Shown one piece after another: positions 8,686 through 16,032 of a stretch of 64,000 nt of DNA. A program made the translations under genes and the position numbers. The stretch is taken from positions 1-64,000 of the forward strand of contig DATDBU010000080.1 of assembly GCA_036524675.1 (NCBI GenBank), read 5' to 3'. Numbering within the stretch: the first letter of the stretch is position 1; each line of letters opens with the position of its first letter. Below the pieces are notes generated by a model. That model did no database searches. It worked only from the letters and a program-made list of their open reading frames with translations, and was not told the DNA's origin. The DNA comes from DATDAW01 sp036524675 (lineage in GTDB: Bacteria > Verrucomicrobiota > Verrucomicrobiia > Chthoniobacterales > DASVRZ01).

Positions 8686-9392
8686 CGACGACGATCCTTT
8701 CCATCGTGATTGAACGAAATGCGCTTTCCCCGTGGCAACGCGAAGAGATGTTCGCGCTGCTCGCGGAGAATTTTGAGGGCGTGACCCAGGAACAGTTCGA
8801 TCTGGATCTTGCAGCAAAGAACCGCGTGATTTGGATGGAGCGCGCTGGCAAACTCGTTGGTTTTTCGACGTTGCAGGCCTATGAAACGAGTTTTCGCGAC
8901 GAACCGGTGAGCGTCGTTTATTCCGGCGATACCATCGTGGGCCGCGAAGCTTGGGGAAGTACGGTTCTCGCCCGCTCGTGGATCGCTGCCGTGAACCAAT
9001 TGCGTACGGATTTTCCCCGCGGGAAGTATTACTGGCTTCTGTTGACCTCGGGTTTTCGGACCTATCGGTTTTTGCCGCTTTTCTGGCGCGAGTTTTTCCC
9101 ACGGCACGACATGGCGACTCCGCCCGAGGCCACGCAACTCCTGAATCATCTCGCCGCCGAACAGTTCGGAAACGACTACGAAACCAAATCGGGAATCGTT
9201 TGTTTCGCCCGACCCCAACGCCTGCGCGAGGAGCTCGCCTGCATCCCCGACAACCGCCTGTCCGATGCGCATGTCAGCTTCTTTTTGACAAAGAATCCCC
9301 GGCACGATCGTGGCGACGAACTCGTTTGCCTGACGGAGCTTACGCCCTCGAATCTGACCCGCGCCGGTGAGCGGATGGTAAGGGCGAGATGA
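8682..9392 (+). CDS. GNAT-like acyltransferase (second)
   Basis: A 236-residue protein. The frame is open from 8487, but a GTG at 8682 overlaps the upstream stop (GTGA) in the same way as the other junctions of this operon, and similarity to a GNAT-like fold begins just after it (LSIVIERNALSPWQREEMFALL; VIWMERAGKLVGFSTLQAYE). The residues from DTIVGREAWGSTVLARSW suggest a CoA- or phosphopantetheine-binding helix but lack a clear Q/RxxGxG/A signature. It may be a catalytically different partner of the preceding gene. Assignment is moderate. Confidence 0.7.
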   Translation: MTTTILSIVIERNALSPWQREEMFALLAENFEGVTQEQFDLDLAAKNRVIWMERAGKLVGFSTLQAYETSFRDEPVSVVYSGDTIVGREAWGSTVLARSWIAAVNQLRTDFPRGKYYWLLLTSGFRTYRFLPLFWREFFPRHDMATPPEATQLLNHLAAEQFGNDYETKSGIVCFARPQRLREELACIPDNRLSDAHVSFFLTKNPRHDRGDELVCLTELTPSNLTRAGERMVRAR

Positions 9393-10933
9393 GCGTGCCC
9401 GCTGCCATAGCGAATTCGCTCTGGGCAATGTCGAGTCTGCCGGCACTGCGCCGATTCGAAGTCGGGTTGAGCCATCCGCTGGAAACGCAGGAACGGCTGC
9501 TTTTTGAAACGCTGAGCCGCAACGCAGATACCGCGTTCGGGCGCAAACACGTGTTTCCGGACATCCGGACTTACGACGATTTTACCCGCCAGGTTCCCCT
9601 TGCTACCTACGAAGATCTGCAGCCATGGATCGAGCGGATCATGACAGGCGAGTCGGGCGTCCTCGCCTCCGAGCCTGTAACACATCTCGTTCCCACGAGC
9701 GGCTCTTCGGGTGCGCGAAAGCTGATCCCGTTCACAGCGGGCCTGCAACGGCAGTTCGATGCCGCAATCGGGCCGTGGATTGCCGATTTGTTTCGCTCGT
9801 ATCCGCGTCTGATGACGGGCGAAGCGTATTGGTCCGTTTCGCCAGCAACCACGTTTCCCGAGACCGAGCGGTCTGCTGTTCCAATCGGTTTTGACGACGA
9901 CAGCGCATACCTAGGCGGATTTCGAAGAAAGCTCGTGGAATCCATTATCGCAGTGCCGTCTTCTGTCCGATTCGAACGGGATATTGAAGCGTTCCGCTAT
10001 CAAACGTTGCTTCACTTGGTGCGTCGCCGTGACCTTCGGCTGATCTCCGTCTGGCATCCGTCTTTTTTCACGATGCTTCTCGATGCATTGGTAACGAATT
10101 GGGAAAGCTTGCGAACGATCCACCCCCGCTTAGCTCATACCGACCCGCACGAGCCGCATTCCATCTGGCCCAAGCTTGGTCTCATCAGCGCCTGGGGTCA
10201 CGGCTCGGCGGCTGGCACACTCGAAAAACTTGGTAGCCTGTTCCCAAATGCTCTTATCCAGCCCAAGGGTATTTTAGCTACGGAAGGGTGCGTCACGATT
10301 CCGTTTTTGAACGCGCACCCGCTCGCTGTGTGCTCCCATTTTTACGAATTTTTGGACTGCGAAAACCGGGTCCGACTGGCACACGAGCTCCAGCTCGGAG
10401 GCGAATACGAGATCATCCTTACCACGGCGGCCGGGCTCTATCGTTATCGGCTGGGAGACCGTGTTCGTGTATCTGATTTCGTGCACAACACGCCGTCCCT
10501 CACATTTCTGGGCCGGGCTGGAAACGTCTCCGACTATCGCGGTGAAAAAATCTCCGAAGCCTTTGCCGCCGGCGTTCTTCGGGAAATCGCCATCCGAACA
10601 GGTGTCAGTCCCGTTTTCGCCATGCTCGCGCCGGAGGAAGTCTCCTGCGGTCTTCGGTATGTTCTGTTTTGGGAAGGTCCGTTCGATTCCAAACTTGCTG
10701 AGTTCCTCGACGAGTTGCTTTGCAAAAACCCGCACTACGACTACTGCCGGCGCCTCGGCCAGTTGCAGCCGCCCATCATCGTTCAGGTAACGGACGGATA
10801 TGAAAAATTCGTCGCGCGCCTTCTTACTCACGGCTTGCGTCTTGGAGACATCAAGCCGGTTCCTTTATCCAATCGCACCGGATGGACTCGTCATTTTATT
10901 GCGCTGGACACAGGGCGGGTGGCGAATCGTTGA
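9389..10933 (+). CDS. GH3 auxin-responsive-promoter family adenylating enzyme
   Basis: A 514-residue member of the GH3 family, which belongs to the ANL adenylating enzymes and, in plants, joins amino acids to acyl acids through an acyl-AMP intermediate. Visible motifs are the ATP loop TSGSSGARKLIPFT (near residue 110), ATEGCVTIPF (near 295), and YRYRLGDRVRV (near 352). The C-terminal subdomain ends with GQLQPPIIVQVTDG. Its ATG at 9389 overlaps the GNAT stop (ATGA). In this operon it could conjugate the radical SAM product, or a fatty acid, to an amine. Bacterial GH3 proteins have no settled role. Confidence 0.9.
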   Translation: MSVPAAIANSLWAMSSLPALRRFEVGLSHPLETQERLLFETLSRNADTAFGRKHVFPDIRTYDDFTRQVPLATYEDLQPWIERIMTGESGVLASEPVTHLVPTSGSSGARKLIPFTAGLQRQFDAAIGPWIADLFRSYPRLMTGEAYWSVSPATTFPETERSAVPIGFDDDSAYLGGFRRKLVESIIAVPSSVRFERDIEAFRYQTLLHLVRRRDLRLISVWHPSFFTMLLDALVTNWESLRTIHPRLAHTDPHEPHSIWPKLGLISAWGHGSAAGTLEKLGSLFPNALIQPKGILATEGCVTIPFLNAHPLAVCSHFYEFLDCENRVRLAHELQLGGEYEIILTTAAGLYRYRLGDRVRVSDFVHNTPSLTFLGRAGNVSDYRGEKISEAFAAGVLREIAIRTGVSPVFAMLAPEEVSCGLRYVLFWEGPFDSKLAEFLDELLCKNPHYDYCRRLGQLQPPIIVQVTDGYEKFVARLLTHGLRLGDIKPVPLSNRTGWTRHFIALDTGRVANR

Positions 10934-10961
10934 GGGTTCAGATTTTTAAGGAAAACGAGGC

Positions 10962-12026
10962 TTGGAATCCAGAAACGACGCATCCATGATCAGTCGCATG
11001 CGTTGCCTGCACTCCTTCTTTGCAGCCATCGTTGTCTCCACTTTCTCAGCATTACCGGATGCAATCGGTCAGGATCACGGGACCATTACGGTTTATTTCG
11101 AGAACGATCTGTTTGCAGGCACAGACCGTTACTACACGAATGGGACGCGTCTGAGTTTTACTTCCGAAAATTTCACAGCCATTGAAGACGCGCCCAGACT
11201 TCCGTTGGTGCGCCCGATTCTCGCTGCGATTCCGTATTTTCAGAACGAAAATTTCCAGAAAGACATCGGCTTTTCGCTCGGCCAAAATACGTATACGCCG
11301 GACGACACCGAAACCAGCGAGCGAATTCCAGGCGACCGTCCCTATGCGGGTTGGCTCTATCTCGGGTTTTCCATTGATCGAAAGAATCAGTTCCAGCGCG
11401 ACGCTTTCGGTGTCCAATTGGGCGTCGTTGGCTCCTATTCCTACGCCGAAGAAACGCAGCAGCTCATCCATGAAATACGCGGATTCGATATGCCGGCAGG
11501 CTGGGACAACCAGCTCAGCAATGAATTCGGCGTCCTGCTCACCTACCAGCGGACGTGGCGCTGGCCGCATCTGGAATCACGACGGGGCTTGGGATTCGAG
11601 ATTTTGCCGCACGTGGGAGCTGCCGCCGGCAATGTGGCGATCTATGCGAGTGCCGGTGCAGAGGCGCGTCTGGGCTTGAATTTGCCGGACGATTTCGGCA
11701 CGGCGCCGCTTGAAGCGGCCACGATTACTGAAGCGCCTTTGAGCGGAGAAGCCGCTGTTCCACGGGCGCGATTTGACGTGGGTCTATATGTGTTTGGACG
11801 CGTCGAAGGACGTCTCGTCGGGCACAATATCTTTCTCGATGGCAACACGTTTCAGGATAGCCAGTCAGTCAATCACAAGCCCCTCGTCGGCGACTTGAGT
11901 GTCGGCGCCGCCATCAATTTTCGAAATACAAAACTGGCTTATGCGTTTGTCTACCGGACCCAGGAATTTTCCGGCCAGGCCAGCGGCCAGCTCTTCGGCT
12001 CGCTCACCCTGTCGATCGCGTATTGA
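10962..12026 (+). CDS. LpxR-family lipid A deacylase-like outer-membrane protein
   Basis: A 354-residue exported beta-barrel. The first 40 residues form a signal peptide ending near DAIGQ. The block YFENDLFAGTDRYYTNG carries the Asn-Asp pair and the YTNG of the LpxR/DUF2219 family; GDRPYAGWLY and a later HEIRGFDMPAGWDNQL also fit. LpxR removes the 3'-acyloxyacyl chain of lipid A in the outer leaflet. The start is taken as TTG at 10962 because an AAGGA lies eight bases upstream; ATG codons at 10986 and 10998 have no such site. It follows the GH3 gene by 28 bases, so it is probably the last gene of the operon and hints that the pathway acts on envelope lipids. Confidence 0.85.
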   Translation: MESRNDASMISRMRCLHSFFAAIVVSTFSALPDAIGQDHGTITVYFENDLFAGTDRYYTNGTRLSFTSENFTAIEDAPRLPLVRPILAAIPYFQNENFQKDIGFSLGQNTYTPDDTETSERIPGDRPYAGWLYLGFSIDRKNQFQRDAFGVQLGVVGSYSYAEETQQLIHEIRGFDMPAGWDNQLSNEFGVLLTYQRTWRWPHLESRRGLGFEILPHVGAAAGNVAIYASAGAEARLGLNLPDDFGTAPLEAATITEAPLSGEAAVPRARFDVGLYVFGRVEGRLVGHNIFLDGNTFQDSQSVNHKPLVGDLSVGAAINFRNTKLAYAFVYRTQEFSGQASGQLFGSLTLSIAY

Positions 12027-12046
12027 GGGATATTGGTAGGCAGGAA

Positions 12047-12130
12047 TTGATTACACGAGCAAAGGCGGCGGAGTTTCTTGGTGTGACATTGCGGGAATTC
12101 GATCATCTCTTCGCAGCGGAAGCGGCCTGA
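12047..12130 (+). CDS. Short HTH ORF, possible antitoxin remnant
   Basis: A TTG-initiated frame of 27 codons with an AGG seven bases before it. The peptide reads ITRAKAAEFLGVTLREFDHL and resembles the first helix-turn-helix of excisionase/MerR-like or PIN-partner antitoxins. It ends 11 bases before the PIN gene. It is much shorter than usual antitoxins, so it is either a fragment or a minimal one. The frame is also open upstream to 12023. Confidence 0.4.
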   Translation: MITRAKAAEFLGVTLREFDHLFAAEAA

Positions 12131-12141
12131 ACCCGAGTCGT

Positions 12142-12707
12142 ATGAAGGTCGCTGTGCAGGATGCCAATGTCTTGATCGACCTGGAACTTGCAGAACTATT
12201 CGAGACTTGGTTTCAGACGGGTATCGAGACACACACGACGAGCTTCATTCGCGCGGATTTGGAAAAAAGGGGCCATCGACTGGCGCTCTCGTATTTCATC
12301 AGCGGGCAGGTGCGGGAACATGGGCTGACCTTTGAGGAATTAGCCGCGGTTTCCCTGCTCGAACAGGAGGTGGCCAGTAAGGCGAAGTTCAATGATTGCT
12401 CCGTCCTCTTTCTCGCGATGAAGTGGGCGCCATGCTGATCTCCGGCGATCTGGCGTTGAGGAAAGCCGGTCAGCAGCGGCGCGTGGAAGTTCGCGGGATG
12501 TTATGGATCTTTGATGAATTGATTGCGCGGAAGGTCATTAGCAGTGGCGTTGCGGCGGCAAAACTGGAATACCGGAATACCTGCGGTCGCAGGACCGCTA
12601 TTCTCCGCGAACACCCGATCACGCTCGGATGGTCTATTGTGGTCTCGAACTATTTGGTATCTCCTTTGGGGGAAATGCATCCGTTAGTCCATGTGCAGGA
12701 TCGGTAG
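12142..12707 (+). pseudogene. PIN-domain toxin, frameshifted
   Basis: Two frames together make a PIN domain RNase of the VapC-like type. The first (12142-12438) begins VAVQDANVLIDLELAEL, with the first acidic residue, and reaches CSVLFLAMKW. The second (about 12428-12707) continues with MLISGDLALRKAG, the usual second half (GD-x-LR), and FDELIARKVIS. The frame changes near 12420-12435, in AAGTGGGCGCCATG; one inserted base would restore a single frame. This is either an inactivated toxin or a sequencing error. It follows the short HTH ORF, giving a decaying toxin-antitoxin pair. Confidence 0.7.
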
Positions 12708-13365
12708 TTTGAAGCAGCTGTTGGAATACTGATTGGTTGCGAAACGATTCGAAACGCGGATCGAGCCGCGTAGAGCGGTGCTCAACCCATCCGTTCGCAA
12801 TCGCCTGTTTAAGATAATTCAATGACTCGTCCGACTTTCCTCGGATCGCGGCGCTGGCAGCGAGATTGTACAACAAACGTGGATTCGCTGGACTGTCCGT
12901 CAGATCGTTTTTGTCTTTCGTCTCAGCGATAGCCAGCCATTTTTGCATTCCGTTAGAATCGCCAAGTTGCTGACGAATCGTTGCGAGAGCAGATTCAATT
13001 CGAACAGCGCCGAAATAGTTTAGCTTGGTCTGGACATCTTTCTGATCCAATAAGGCCGTATAGCGCCGTTCTGCTTCTCCCCAATTGCGGGCGAAAAATT
13101 CGATCTCAGCGGCCAATAGTGGGCCATAGCGATATTCCGGGTATTTTCTATTCGCGTCACTCCATGCCTGCCGTGCTTTTGGAAAGTCACCGCTCCAGAG
13201 TGCCAGGAGTGCGAGATACTTATCACCGCCTGGCATCTCGGTTTCCCTGTACGCGGCGCCGCACGTTGACAGAGATCGAATAGCATAATCCATGACTACC
13301 TCGGCCCCGTATTGACCCCGGTTTTTGAATCTCAATCCGGCATCGCCGAACGGCACAACTGCCAC
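12634..13365 (-). CDS. TPR-repeat protein, probably N-terminally truncated
   Basis: A 243-residue protein of tetratricopeptide helices. Repeats are visible near DKYLALLALWSGDFPKARQA, NWGEAERRYTALLDQ, and NPRLLYNLAASAAIRGKSDE. The end (YLKQAIANGW and LDPRFESFRNQSVFQQLL) is the usual C-terminus of long TPR proteins joined to kinase, cyclase or TolB-like parts. The first 24 residues do not look like a proper N-terminus; an inner ATG at 13293 (VVMDY) is an alternative start. Its 3' end overlaps the PIN remnant (convergent, 74 bases). It is likely a fragment left by rearrangement. Confidence 0.5.
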   Translation of the reverse strand: MAVVPFGDAGLRFKNRGQYGAEVVMDYAIRSLSTCGAAYRETEMPGGDKYLALLALWSGDFPKARQAWSDANRKYPEYRYGPLLAAEIEFFARNWGEAERRYTALLDQKDVQTKLNYFGAVRIESALATIRQQLGDSNGMQKWLAIAETKDKNDLTDSPANPRLLYNLAASAAIRGKSDESLNYLKQAIANGWVEHRSTRLDPRFESFRNQSVFQQLLQTTDPAHGLTDAFPPKEIPNSSRPQ

Positions 13366-13502
13366 CGCTGCGTCGTGTCCCGAGTTTACAAGCCCGCTGG
13401 CTTCGTCCGCATTCGTGGTGGCCGTCTGCTGCCATTTTACGCCGTGGATGTGTTGAAACCTGCCAAAGCCTCACGCCCACAAAACCTCGCCTCGTCCATT
13501 CA

Positions 13503-13712
13503 ATGCTAACCGCCGAACGATTACAGGAGAAAATGCGCGTCGAGCACAACTGGCACGCCACCTTGCCAGAGATCGAGGCTGCCGTTGTCGCGGTCGCTGA
13601 CGACCCAAACCTGAAAGGTGGCTGGATTGTGCCCGGTTCTGGCCGCCATTTGAAGCTTCTAATCGAGCACATCCGCGAGCATCGCCCGGTGAAGATCAGC
13701 GGAGTCCGATGA
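13503..13712 (+). CDS. Hypothetical 69-residue protein
   Basis: Not recognised. A small charged protein (RLQEKMRVEHNWHATLPEI; GGWIVPGSGRHLKLLIEHIR). An upstream frame ends inside it at 13509, so it may be the second of a pair. It opens a run of four small co-directional ORFs (13503-15032) with no recognised domain. The stretch upstream from 13366 to 13502 has no other gene. Confidence 0.45.
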   Translation: MLTAERLQEKMRVEHNWHATLPEIEAAVVAVADDPNLKGGWIVPGSGRHLKLLIEHIREHRPVKISGVR

Positions 13713-13754
13713 AACCCACGCCGAGAAAACCAAAACCCTAGACCCTGACCCTGT

Positions 13755-14015
13755 ATGCATTACGACCTGGCCTCACTGAAAGATAGCCTCGCATCCTATG
13801 TTTCTCCGCCGCCGACGTTCGATGAAATCGAAAGCGCCATTCGCCGCCACGGGACGGAAATTGTATCTGATCCCGCGCCGCGTGACCCGAACGACCCGGA
13901 CGCAAAACCTGTGGAGGTGCCAGTGTACTCTTTGCAAAAGTTGACCGACTGCATCCGTCGCGGACGCGAGACGAATGAGAAGACACATGTTTTTCGGCGA
14001 AATGCGCGACCGTGA
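13755..14015 (+). CDS. Hypothetical 86-residue protein
   Basis: Not recognised. The start is ATG at 13755, 42 bases after the previous stop. The sequence has a helical N-terminus (MHYDLASLKDSLASYV), then PTFDEIESAIRRHGTEIV and a Pro/Asp-rich stretch. The end overlaps the next ORF by 41 bases. It may be part of a prophage-like or integrated block; no structural or packaging domain can be identified. Confidence 0.4.
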   Translation: MHYDLASLKDSLASYVSPPPTFDEIESAIRRHGTEIVSDPAPRDPNDPDAKPVEVPVYSLQKLTDCIRRGRETNEKTHVFRRNARP

Positions 14016-14553
14016 AATTGAGAAGTTGCAATCTGCCGCCGCTGAATTGACTGCCAAAGCAGCCAGTGCCGAACCCGACGCTAACACAAAGCGTCAGCGC
14101 TACTGGGCGATTCAAACTGCCGAACTTCCTCGTGTTGAAAGCAAGATCGCCGAGTTGGAAGTGCAGTTGCAGAACTCTCTGATCAGCGTCGAGGAGCAGG
14201 CCGTCGAGGCCGTCAAAGCTGGCTTCTGGCATCGCGTGGAAGAGTTGGCCGGTCTGCATGCTGGAATCGAGGCGAAGCGTGAATGGCTTACCCGGGCGAA
14301 AATGGACTACGAAGCCCAACGCGACGCGTTGCTTTCCGAGCGTCAGGACTTGCAGGTTTACTTCGACGCTGGCGCACCATTGCCTTCGCCGATTCCGCCT
14401 GCTGTCCCAAGACGGAAATCACACCGTTCGCTGGAGACGATTGACATCGAAAAGCTCTGTAACCGTGGAGGACTAACCTTATGGAAATCAAAAAAACATT
14501 CAACGGGTTCGCCGCACTCAAGGTTAAAATCCTGGCATTGCATCGGCGCGTGA
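13975..14553 (+). CDS. Hypothetical coiled-coil protein
   Basis: A 192-residue protein that is mostly predicted coiled coil: EKLQSAAAELTAKAA, ELPRVESKIAELEVQLQN, and KREWLTRAKMDYEAQRDALL, with heptad-like Leu/Ala spacing. Starts at 13975 or 13987 (MFFGEMRD) are possible. The last 35 residues overlap the next ORF and look less typical, so the true C-terminus may be shorter if there is a frameshift. Coiled-coil proteins of this size in small phage-like operons include scaffolds, but I cannot assign it. Confidence 0.5.
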   Translation: MRRHMFFGEMRDREIEKLQSAAAELTAKAASAEPDANTKRQRYWAIQTAELPRVESKIAELEVQLQNSLISVEEQAVEAVKAGFWHRVEELAGLHAGIEAKREWLTRAKMDYEAQRDALLSERQDLQVYFDAGAPLPSPIPPAVPRRKSHRSLETIDIEKLCNRGGLTLWKSKKHSTGSPHSRLKSWHCIGA

Positions 14554-15032
14554 CCGGCTCCCGAGCGGACGAATCAGAGATCGTTGCCGCATCTGACCTT
14601 GGCGCGTTGAAGGCTGAAGCCGGGAAGATCGCGCCGGGACTTCACTCCGCGCTGATCGATGAGCGCAACCTCTGTGGTATCAGCGAAGCCGTCGAAGCGT
14701 TCGAGACCACCCCTGCGACCGCCGCGCCGCCAACCCTGACGCCGACCGTCGCCGTGAGTCCATCACGTCCACGCACGCTGACGCTGGATGAGCTGGAGCC
14801 CATCGACCAAGGCTCGCCGGAATACGCCGCATGGTACGCCGAGAAGCAGGCCGAACTTGCAAAGCTCAATCCGGCTGACGCTGCGCGGTCGCGGCTGGCC
14901 GCCAACCTGCGGGACCTCGGAATTGGAGCCAAGGGCGCATCGCGGCCAGCGTCGAGCGTCACCAAGACTGGCGCGATTCTGACCGCCCGCCAACGTCTCG
15001 CTTTCAACTTGAACCAACTCCTCCGCCGCTAA
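14481..15032 (+). CDS. Hypothetical Pro/Thr-linker protein
   Basis: A 183-residue protein with a GGAGG about nine bases before ATG 14481, the best ribosome site in this cluster. Residues 1-75 are helical (TFNGFAALKVKILALHRRV), 76-110 form a Pro/Thr/Val linker, and the rest is helical with an acidic-rich middle and a basic end (ILTARQRLAFNLNQLLRR). No domain was recognised. It overlaps the previous ORF by 73 bases. The strong site argues that it is translated. Confidence 0.55.
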   Translation: MEIKKTFNGFAALKVKILALHRRVTGSRADESEIVAASDLGALKAEAGKIAPGLHSALIDERNLCGISEAVEAFETTPATAAPPTLTPTVAVSPSRPRTLTLDELEPIDQGSPEYAAWYAEKQAELAKLNPADAARSRLAANLRDLGIGAKGASRPASSVTKTGAILTARQRLAFNLNQLLRR

Positions 15033-15179
15033 TGCATGCCACTGGACTTCCTCACTGGCACGCATCGTTGAACAGTCTCGGCGGAAATTATCACACAATT
15101 GTTGAGAACCCCGGGGATAGCGGCAAACGGTCGTGGACGCGGGGGGAGTGGGGTGGTGGATCTGGCGATAACCGAGCTG

Positions 15180-15515
15180 TCAGTTGCTTCTGTTTTGAAT
15201 TTGCTCTTGGTGCGTCAGGATAATTTCCGGCTTGCCTTTGTAGAGCGCGATGTTTCCTGAGACGGAGATGACGGCGCCTTCGGCTGGCAGACTGTCAAAC
15301 ATGTCCCGGTCTTTACGAAAAATGACGGCTGTGAAAACGTGGTTCGGATAGCGTCCACCGAAGTTGATGAATGTGGTTCCCTTGGCGGTTGTCGTGATCT
15401 GGCTGATTACACCGGTAACGGTCGAATGTTCGCCGACGTGCTTGGAAGCCTCATCTGGCGAAATGTCTGCGAAACAGGGAATCGCCAAAAGCAGAAGGAA
15501 CAGGAGAGTTTTCAT
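15180..15515 (-). CDS. Secreted OB-fold protein
   Basis: A 111-residue protein with a clear signal peptide (MKTLLFLLLLAIPCFA). The mature part has an OB-fold pattern: KHVGEHSTVTGVISQI, GTTFINFGGRYPNHVFTAVI, and GAVISVSGNIALYKGKPEII. Similar small periplasmic OB proteins may bind nucleic acids or other ligands; the function is unknown. It follows the Cys-rich peptide gene by 16 bases on the same strand, so the two are likely co-transcribed. Confidence 0.75.
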   Translation of the reverse strand: MKTLLFLLLLAIPCFADISPDEASKHVGEHSTVTGVISQITTTAKGTTFINFGGRYPNHVFTAVIFRKDRDMFDSLPAEGAVISVSGNIALYKGKPEIILTHQEQIQNRSN

Positions 15516-15531
15516 GCCGGACGTCTGGACG

Positions 15532-15711
15532 TCATCGGCAAACCGAGCACGTTCCGCCTTCGATGGCGCAATGTTTACAGGCAGAACAATTCGAGCATGC
15601 GTGGCAGATTCCTGCCGGGTTGCACCTGCCCATCGGATGCGGTTGTTTCTGCGGACTGCCGAGGAAACCGAGGGCTATGGCGACGACGGGAATGAACATT
15701 AGAGCTTTCAC
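15532..15711 (-). CDS. Small exported Cys-rich peptide
   Basis: About 60 residues. A GTG at 15711 gives a natural signal peptide (KALMFIPVVAIALGFLG) and a GGAG lies about 11 bases upstream; the longer ATG frame from 15762 is less convincing. The mature part has a dense cysteine array: CNPAGICHACSNCSACKHC followed by GTCSVC. Nine Cys and two His could bind a metal cluster, as in metallothionein-like or redox peptides. I do not recognise a named family. It leads the OB-fold gene. Confidence 0.6.
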   Translation of the reverse strand: MKALMFIPVVAIALGFLGSPQKQPHPMGRCNPAGICHACSNCSACKHCAIEGGTCSVCR

Positions 15712-15795
15712 AGGGTCTTCGTCTCCGATTTGATTGTGACATACAGGAGGGGCCGCAATCAACCCGGTGCTCGCTTTGAAGGACTTATAAAAAAG

Positions 15796-15868
15796 TGGAG
15801 CCTAGGGGATTCGAACCCCTGACCTCCTCAATGCCATTGAGGCGCTCTACCAACTGAGCTAAGACCCC
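15796..15868 (-). tRNA. tRNA-Ala(GGC)
   Basis: A 73-nt cloverleaf. The acceptor stem GGGGTCT/AGGCTCC contains a G3-U70 wobble, the identity element of tRNA-Ala. The D arm (AGCTCAGTTGGTAGAGC), anticodon stem-loop CCTCA-ATGGCAT-TGAGG (anticodon GGC), and T arm (GGTTCGAATCC) are all complete. The discriminator is A and CCA is not encoded. A run of T follows the 3' end on the transcribed strand. Confidence 0.97.
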
Positions 15869-15946
15869 GGTTTTGCGAGGGACGTGAAAATAGCTGGTGA
15901 GAACCGTTTGTCACGCGGATTTTTGGAGAAAAATCCCACTCGTACT

Positions 15947-16009
15947 GGTACTCATAATCGTCATCTTTCCTACCTGAACCTCGTCCGAAAGATTACGATT
16001 ACGAGTAGG
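15947..16009. terminator. Inverted repeat downstream of ahcY
   Basis: Arms 15947-15968 and 15988-16009 are imperfect inverted repeats of 22 bp with three or four mismatches, around a 19-base loop. The arms are made of ACTCATAATCGTCATC-type units. Reading on the minus strand, ATTTTT follows about 15 bases later, so the hairpin could terminate ahcY, which ends at 16033. It may also be a dispersed genomic repeat. The distinction needs genome-wide comparison. Confidence 0.5.
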
Positions 16010-16032
16010 AGTAAGATGCGAATAAAGTGTGC

